DNA of 64,000 nt from Flavobacteriales bacterium (GTDB lineage: Bacteria > Bacteroidota > Bacteroidia > Flavobacteriales > Flavobacteriaceae), in NCBI GenBank assembly GCA_027023475.1, contig JALVVJ010000180.1:8889-72888 (forward strand), written 5' to 3'. The first letter of the stretch is position 1. Each line of letters opens with the position of its first letter. Shown here piece after piece: positions 60,531 to 64,000 of this stretch. The notes beneath the pieces were generated by a model, which saw only the letters and a program-made list of their open reading frames with translations, searched no databases and had not been told where the DNA came from. The position numbers and the translations under genes are program-made.

Positions 60531-62072
60531 ATGTTCAATTTAGCAAGAATGTTCGAAAATATCCTCAATTCTTTCATATCCACCTTGTTTTATTCCCGCC
60601 AGCGGCAGTGGAAGCGTTACGTGAGCGAACCCGAAGCGGTTCAAGCCGAGCAATTCCGCTTTTTGACATCCCGCGGTGCCCAAACCGGCTACGGAAGGCA
60701 CTACGGAATGTTTGCCGGAATCGATTACAGGGAATTTGCCCGTCGCTTGCCCTTGACCACTTATGCCCGGTTGCATCCCTACATCCAACGTATGCAGGCC
60801 GGCGAAAAGGATGTGCTTTGGCCCGGACAGGTGCGCTACTACGCCCAATCCAGCGGCACCACGTCCACACGGAGCAAGTATATTCCCGTGCCCGACGAAA
60901 TGTTGGACGACAATCATTTCCGGGGCGGTAAGGATATGATACTGAATTACCTGTCGCATTATCCCGATTCCAAATTTCTGCTAGGCAAAGCCCTTAAATT
61001 GGGTGGCACCACCCGGCGCGACCGGCAGAAAAACATCATCATCGGCGATTTGTCGGGTATTATGATCGACCGTTTGCCCTTTTGGGCACAATTCCGCAGT
61101 GTGCCGTCCGAAGAAATTTCGCTGCTGCCGGATTGGACCGAAAAAATCGACCGGATCAAACGGGAAGTAACCCGTGAAGATGTTCGCGCAATGGTGGGTA
61201 TTCCCACCTGGTTTTTGAAACTCCTGACCGGGGTGTTGGAAATGACCGGTAAAAAAACCTTGGCCGGCATTTGGCCCAACTTGGAAGTATTTTTCCACGG
61301 CGGCATCAGTTTTACACCCTACCGTGCCCAATTCGACCGGCTTATCGGCAAACCGGATATGCGTTATATGGAGGTTTACAACGCTTCGGAGGGCTTTTTT
61401 GCCCTGCAAAACGAACCCAAAACACGGGATTTGCTCTTGATGTTGGATTACCGCATTTTCTACGAATTTATTCCCATGAAAGATTTTCGCGGAACGGATT
61501 CGACCCTGGTTTTGCCACTCGAAGAGGTTAAGACGGGCGAAGACTATGCCTTGGTCATCAGTTCGGCCTCGGGCTTGTGGCGCTATATTGTGGGCGACAC
61601 GGTCAGGTTTACGTCCTTGCGGCCTTACAAGTTGGTCATCACCGGCCGGACGAAACATTTCTTGAACATTGTGGGCGAAGAAGTGATGGTGCACAATACC
61701 GATGCGGCTTTGCAACGGGTGTGCGAGCGCTACGGTGTTCACAGTATCGACTACACGGTTTCGGCCGTGCCGCCGGGGCCCGAAGGGCCGGGTTACCACG
61801 AATGGCTGGTGGAATTCGACCGGGCGCCGGAAAATACGGCGGCTTTTGCCCGTGATTTGGATAATGTGCTGCGTGAGCTCAATTCGGATTACGACATCAA
61901 GCGGACCAAAAACATTTCGTTGAGCCCTTTGCGGCTGCATATTGCAAGCCCCGGCCTTTTCGACCGCTGGATGGCGCGGCGCAACAAGCTGGGCGGGCAA
62001 CACAAAGTGCCGCGGCTTTCGGCCGACAGGCAATATTTGGAGGAATTATTGCAGATGAACGGGCAAAGTTAG
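60531..62072 (+). CDS. GH3-family acyl-acid-amido synthetase-like enzyme
   Basis: 513 residues. Adenylate-forming family named after plant GH3 auxin enzymes. ATP-binding P-loop-like YYAQSSGTTSTRSKYIPVPDE, WPNLEVFFHGGISFTPYRAQFD, YMEVYNASEGFFALQNEP and YRIFYEFIPM, and GLWRYIVGDTVRFTSLRPYKLVITGRTKHFLNIVGEEVMVHN with the hinge Gly/Lys residues. It would join a carboxylic acid to an amine with ATP; substrates in bacteria are unknown. A start six codons later (60549, MFENILN) is equally possible because the AT-rich stretch TAAATTTA lies just before 60531. Single gene, followed by a repeat array. Confidence 0.88.
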   Translation: MFNLARMFENILNSFISTLFYSRQRQWKRYVSEPEAVQAEQFRFLTSRGAQTGYGRHYGMFAGIDYREFARRLPLTTYARLHPYIQRMQAGEKDVLWPGQVRYYAQSSGTTSTRSKYIPVPDEMLDDNHFRGGKDMILNYLSHYPDSKFLLGKALKLGGTTRRDRQKNIIIGDLSGIMIDRLPFWAQFRSVPSEEISLLPDWTEKIDRIKREVTREDVRAMVGIPTWFLKLLTGVLEMTGKKTLAGIWPNLEVFFHGGISFTPYRAQFDRLIGKPDMRYMEVYNASEGFFALQNEPKTRDLLLMLDYRIFYEFIPMKDFRGTDSTLVLPLEEVKTGEDYALVISSASGLWRYIVGDTVRFTSLRPYKLVITGRTKHFLNIVGEEVMVHNTDAALQRVCERYGVHSIDYTVSAVPPGPEGPGYHEWLVEFDRAPENTAAFARDLDNVLRELNSDYDIKRTKNISLSPLRLHIASPGLFDRWMARRNKLGGQHKVPRLSADRQYLEELLQMNGQS

Positions 62073-62089
62073 GGGTTGATATTTTTGAT

Positions 62090-62640
62090 TGGGGTTGACA
62101 TTGTTAACCACAGCGTTGCATAGAATCCGGCACGGAGTCGCGGTTTATTTCTATTTATTTAACCACAGAGTTCCACAGAGTCCGGCACAGAGTTTCACGG
62201 AGTTTTTTAAATTATCTTTGATTTGCTATTGTAAACATTGAAGGACATTGCCACTTGGCAACCCGGCGTAATCTTTCAAGAAACTTGCCCTCTGTGTTAC
62301 GCTGTGAATATTAACTCTGCGTCCTCTGTGGTTTTAAAAGTTTAACCACTGAGTCGCACAGAGTCCGGCACAGAGTAGCACAGAGTTTTCTTAAATTATT
62401 TTTGATTTGCTACTATAATTATTGAAGGATATTACTATTATACTTTCCTGCTCAATCTTTCAGGAACTTTATCCTCTGTGTTACTCTGTGGAAAACTCCG
62501 TGTCCTCTGTGGTTTTTAATAATTTAACCACAGAGTTTCACAGAGTCCGGCACGGCGTTGCACGGAGTTTCAAGGAGAAAAAAGAAAATGCTATAATATT
62601 ACGCCGTAAAATATAATGCCGTGGCCTTTGTGGTTAATTA
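62090..62640. repeat. Repeat array, opposite orientation
   Basis: Units of about 184 bp with CACAGAGTTCCACAGAGTCC and GGCACAGAGT. The cores are inverted: GCTATTGTAAACATTGAAGG (62225-62244) and GCTACTATAATTATTGAAGG (62409-62428), 184 bp apart. Otherwise as the array at 1-594, reverse complement. No gene. Confidence 0.88.
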
Positions 62641-62671
62641 AATTTTTTTACCCCAAACTTTATTGGGAAGT

Positions 62672-63301
62672 TTAGCGGCGCTCGCCGGTCAGGGACGATA
62701 AATCGTAATCGGCAAAGCGGCGCAAATAATCCTCGATGCGTGTTCCGAAAGCATCGCTCGCGCTTTCGCGTCCGTGGGAATTGAGGAATCGCTTCACCGC
62801 ACCGGCACCGGCCAAGTGAGCGGCGGCCAATATGCCCGATTCGGTAATTTTGACACCGCGAATATACTTGCCGCTAAACCGCTGTATTTCTTTTTCCAAA
62901 TATTTGCGGTTGTGCAGCACATAGCGCCGGAAGGCCTCCTCTTGCAGGCGCGGGTTGCGCAAAAAATCCTTGCGGTTGATACGCAATTGCCGCAAAGTTC
63001 CGGCACCGAATTGGTATTTACCCATAAAGCCCAGCGAATTGACCACATCATAGCGTCCGCCGGATTCGTTGAAGGCCAAGGCCTCCTTGAACCCGACAAA
63101 ATCCTTACCCACAAATGGAATCTTTACTTGGGCGGTTTGTGTCATACTGTCTTTCCACTTGGGAAAAACAGCCGGCTTGGGTGCAGGCCGGTCGGGAATA
63201 AAGACCACCGGCTCGCGGGCTTCGTTTTCCAATCCCGTGTAGGAATACACCAACAACAGGATGGCCGTTAAACCGAATATATGGACTAAATATTTTTTCA
63301 T
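62672..63301 (-). CDS. Lysozyme-like (transglycosylase-like) exported protein
   Basis: 209 residues. N-terminal signal or anchor (YLVHIFGLTAILLLVYSYTG) and a lysozyme-superfamily domain: GFKEALAFNESGGRYDVVNSLGFMGKYQFGAGTLRQLRI (with a catalytic-type Glu in FNESGG), followed by YVLHNRKYLEKEIQRFSGKYIRGVKITESGILAAAHLAGAGAVKRFLNSHG. This is the pattern of peptidoglycan lytic transglycosylase-like proteins of Bacteroidota. Bond cleavage is inferred, not shown. The promoter element TACCTTTG (63330-63337) lies 28 bp before the ATG. Confidence 0.75.
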   Translation of the reverse strand: MKKYLVHIFGLTAILLLVYSYTGLENEAREPVVFIPDRPAPKPAVFPKWKDSMTQTAQVKIPFVGKDFVGFKEALAFNESGGRYDVVNSLGFMGKYQFGAGTLRQLRINRKDFLRNPRLQEEAFRRYVLHNRKYLEKEIQRFSGKYIRGVKITESGILAAAHLAGAGAVKRFLNSHGRESASDAFGTRIEDYLRRFADYDLSSLTGERR

Positions 63302-63329
63302 AATTATAGAAAAATAGCTTTTCGCGTCG

Positions 63330-63337
63330 CAAAGGTA
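63330..63337 (-). promoter_or_regulatory. -7 element for the lysozyme-like gene
   Basis: Minus-strand TACCTTTG, a full TAnnTTTG match, 28 bp before the ATG at 63301. Confidence 0.6.
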
Positions 63338-63435
63338 TCAAAAAATATGCCAAAGAGGCAAAAAATTTTATCAAGTTGTTAATTTATCGATTAAATCCGG
63401 GGCGTTGATGCCAAACAGAAAACTTTAAAAAACAT

Positions 63436-63443
63436 TATTTTTG
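63436..63443 (+). promoter_or_regulatory. -7 element for the small membrane protein gene
   Basis: TATTTTTG, a TAnnTTTG match, 19 bp before the ATG at 63463. Confidence 0.55.
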
Positions 63444-63462
63444 AAATGCTAAAACGGCCATT

Positions 63463-63828
63463 ATGCAAGCGGTAAAATTCAGTTGGCGGCGTTTGGGTAT
63501 GCATCTTTTGCTGGATGCCGTGGGGTGGATCAGTTATGCGGCACCCGGGTTGGGCGAAAGCATCGATTTGATTTGGGCGCCCTTGTCGTCCTATTTGCTT
63601 ATGAAAATGTATCCCGGCACCGTGGGAAAAGTGGCGGGGCTCATCGAATTTGCCGAAGAGATACTGCCGGGCACCGATTTTATTCCCACCTTTACGCTTA
63701 CCTACCTTTATACTTTGTGGGAAAACCGGGTCCGGGGCATCAATTCATCCACGTCGTCCAATCGCGGCCGGCCAATCGAATCACACGATAAGCGGCGGAA
63801 TAATAAGCCAGATAACGCACCACGCTGA
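63463..63828 (+). CDS. Small membrane-associated protein of unknown function
   Basis: 121 residues. LGMHLLLDAVGWISYAAPGLGESIDLIWAPLSSYLLMKMYPGTVGKVAGLIEFAEEILPGTDFIPTFTLTYLYTLW contains two to three hydrophobic segments with the phrase PGLGESIDLIWAPLSS, which recurs in a small Bacteroidota protein family without known function. The last 28 residues are basic, of unusual composition, and lie opposite a minus-strand reading frame (63740-63883), so the true C-terminus may be less conserved. Confidence 0.65.
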   Translation: MQAVKFSWRRLGMHLLLDAVGWISYAAPGLGESIDLIWAPLSSYLLMKMYPGTVGKVAGLIEFAEEILPGTDFIPTFTLTYLYTLWENRVRGINSSTSSNRGRPIESHDKRRNNKPDNAPR

Positions 63829-63883
63829 TGCGGCGAATCCATTGGCGTTTTTCGGAAACAGAGCTGGTGTAATAATCGGTCAT
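63740..63883 (-). CDS. Possible 47-residue protein
   Basis: The frame reads MTDYYTSSVSEKRQWIRRIS and ends VIRLAGRDWTTWMN. Codon use (TAT/TAC, CGC, GCC, ATC) is typical of the window. An A-rich stretch lies before the ATG. It overlaps the end of the plus-strand gene by 89 bp. No family recognised. Confidence 0.4.
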   Translation of the reverse strand: MTDYYTSSVSEKRQWIRRISVVRYLAYYSAAYRVIRLAGRDWTTWMN

Positions 63884-63956
63884 AGGCGGTTTTTTTTAGT
63901 ATAACGCCAAGGATGCCGGAATATTTTTTTGCCGATAACAATAAAATACAATCCGG

Positions 63957-64000
63957 CTAAAACCAGTAGAAGGCATCGGGAATATGTTCGATGCGGGTTT
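63957..64000 (-). CDS. Partial gene, C-terminal 13 residues
   Basis: The minus strand at the right edge reads TRIEHIPDAFYWF and then a TAG stop at 63959-63957. Codon choice (ATC, GAA, CCC, GAT, GCC, TTC, TAC) fits this genome. The rest lies outside the window, so the product cannot be named. Another frame stays open to 63880, but its composition is poorer. Confidence 0.35.
   Translation of the reverse strand, partial: TRIEHIPDAFYWF

Overview
The window is a chromosomal segment of a member of the Bacteroidota, at roughly 48% G+C. The evidence is the repeated C-terminal type IX secretion (Por) sorting domains, the TAnnTTTG promoter element ahead of many genes, an exosortase of the XrtF type, a BatD/BatE pair, a DUF4249 lipoprotein with its TonB-dependent receptor, and a lysyl-tRNA synthetase with a C-terminal extension. 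The species cannot be named from the sequence. No rRNA, tRNA or CRISPR array was seen.

Layout. 1-600: end of a tandem repeat array. 0.6-15.7 kb, minus strand: cell-surface and envelope genes. These are a PGRP amidase and a beta-helix protein with sorting domains, two paralogous head-repeat proteins (one ending in an S74 self-cleaving chaperone), an OmpA-family protein, lipoproteins, a degenerate GIY-YIG protein, and a propeller sensor fused to an AraC DNA-binding domain. 15.8-16.9 kb: mosaic of dispersed repeats, including a 164-bp element with inverted ends. 16.9-20.8 kb, plus strand: lysS, an HsdR_N-like protein, a family 2 glycosyltransferase and trmB. 20.8-21.3 kb: repeat array. 21.3-23.9 kb: exosortase, lipoprotein and outer-membrane protein. 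23.9-26.1 kb: AT-rich island carrying an EcoRV-type restriction enzyme and its adenine methylase. 26.3-30.8 kb: batD, batE, a DUF1015 protein and a YggS-type PLP protein.

31.4-42.4 kb, minus strand: one compact operon of 13 genes, the most interesting part of the window. It reads MrpE, MrpF, MrpG, a DUF4040/MbhD subunit, an MbhE-MrpB fusion, MrpC, two antiporter-like subunits, and NuoH-, NuoB-, NuoC- and NuoD-like subunits. It ends in a fusion of a two-cluster ferredoxin with a GltD/NfnB-like FAD and NAD(P)H module. The genes for the usual complex I NADH input (NuoE, F, G) are absent. I infer a membrane complex of the Mbx/MBS type that couples electron transfer between NAD(P)H and a low-potential or sulfur substrate to Na+ or H+ transport, with the GltD-like domain as the pyridine-nucleotide site.

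43.6-64 kb: DUF4249 lipoprotein and TonB receptor, a small membrane protein, a PsbP-like secreted protein, an isoprenylcysteine-methyltransferase-like protein, Lnt, a PorV/PorQ-like protein, a jelly-roll lipoprotein and a large beta-helix/LamG protein with a sorting domain. They are followed by an AddB-like nuclease with a lipoprotein, a DUF2797 protein, a GH3-family adenylate-forming enzyme, a lysozyme-like protein and small membrane proteins.

Nearly every large gap between transcription units is filled with dispersed repeats. Several otherwise different repeat types share one short core (CCTTCAATGNTTRCARTAG) that I have not seen named. It is found in both orientations and often spaced 125-185 bp apart.
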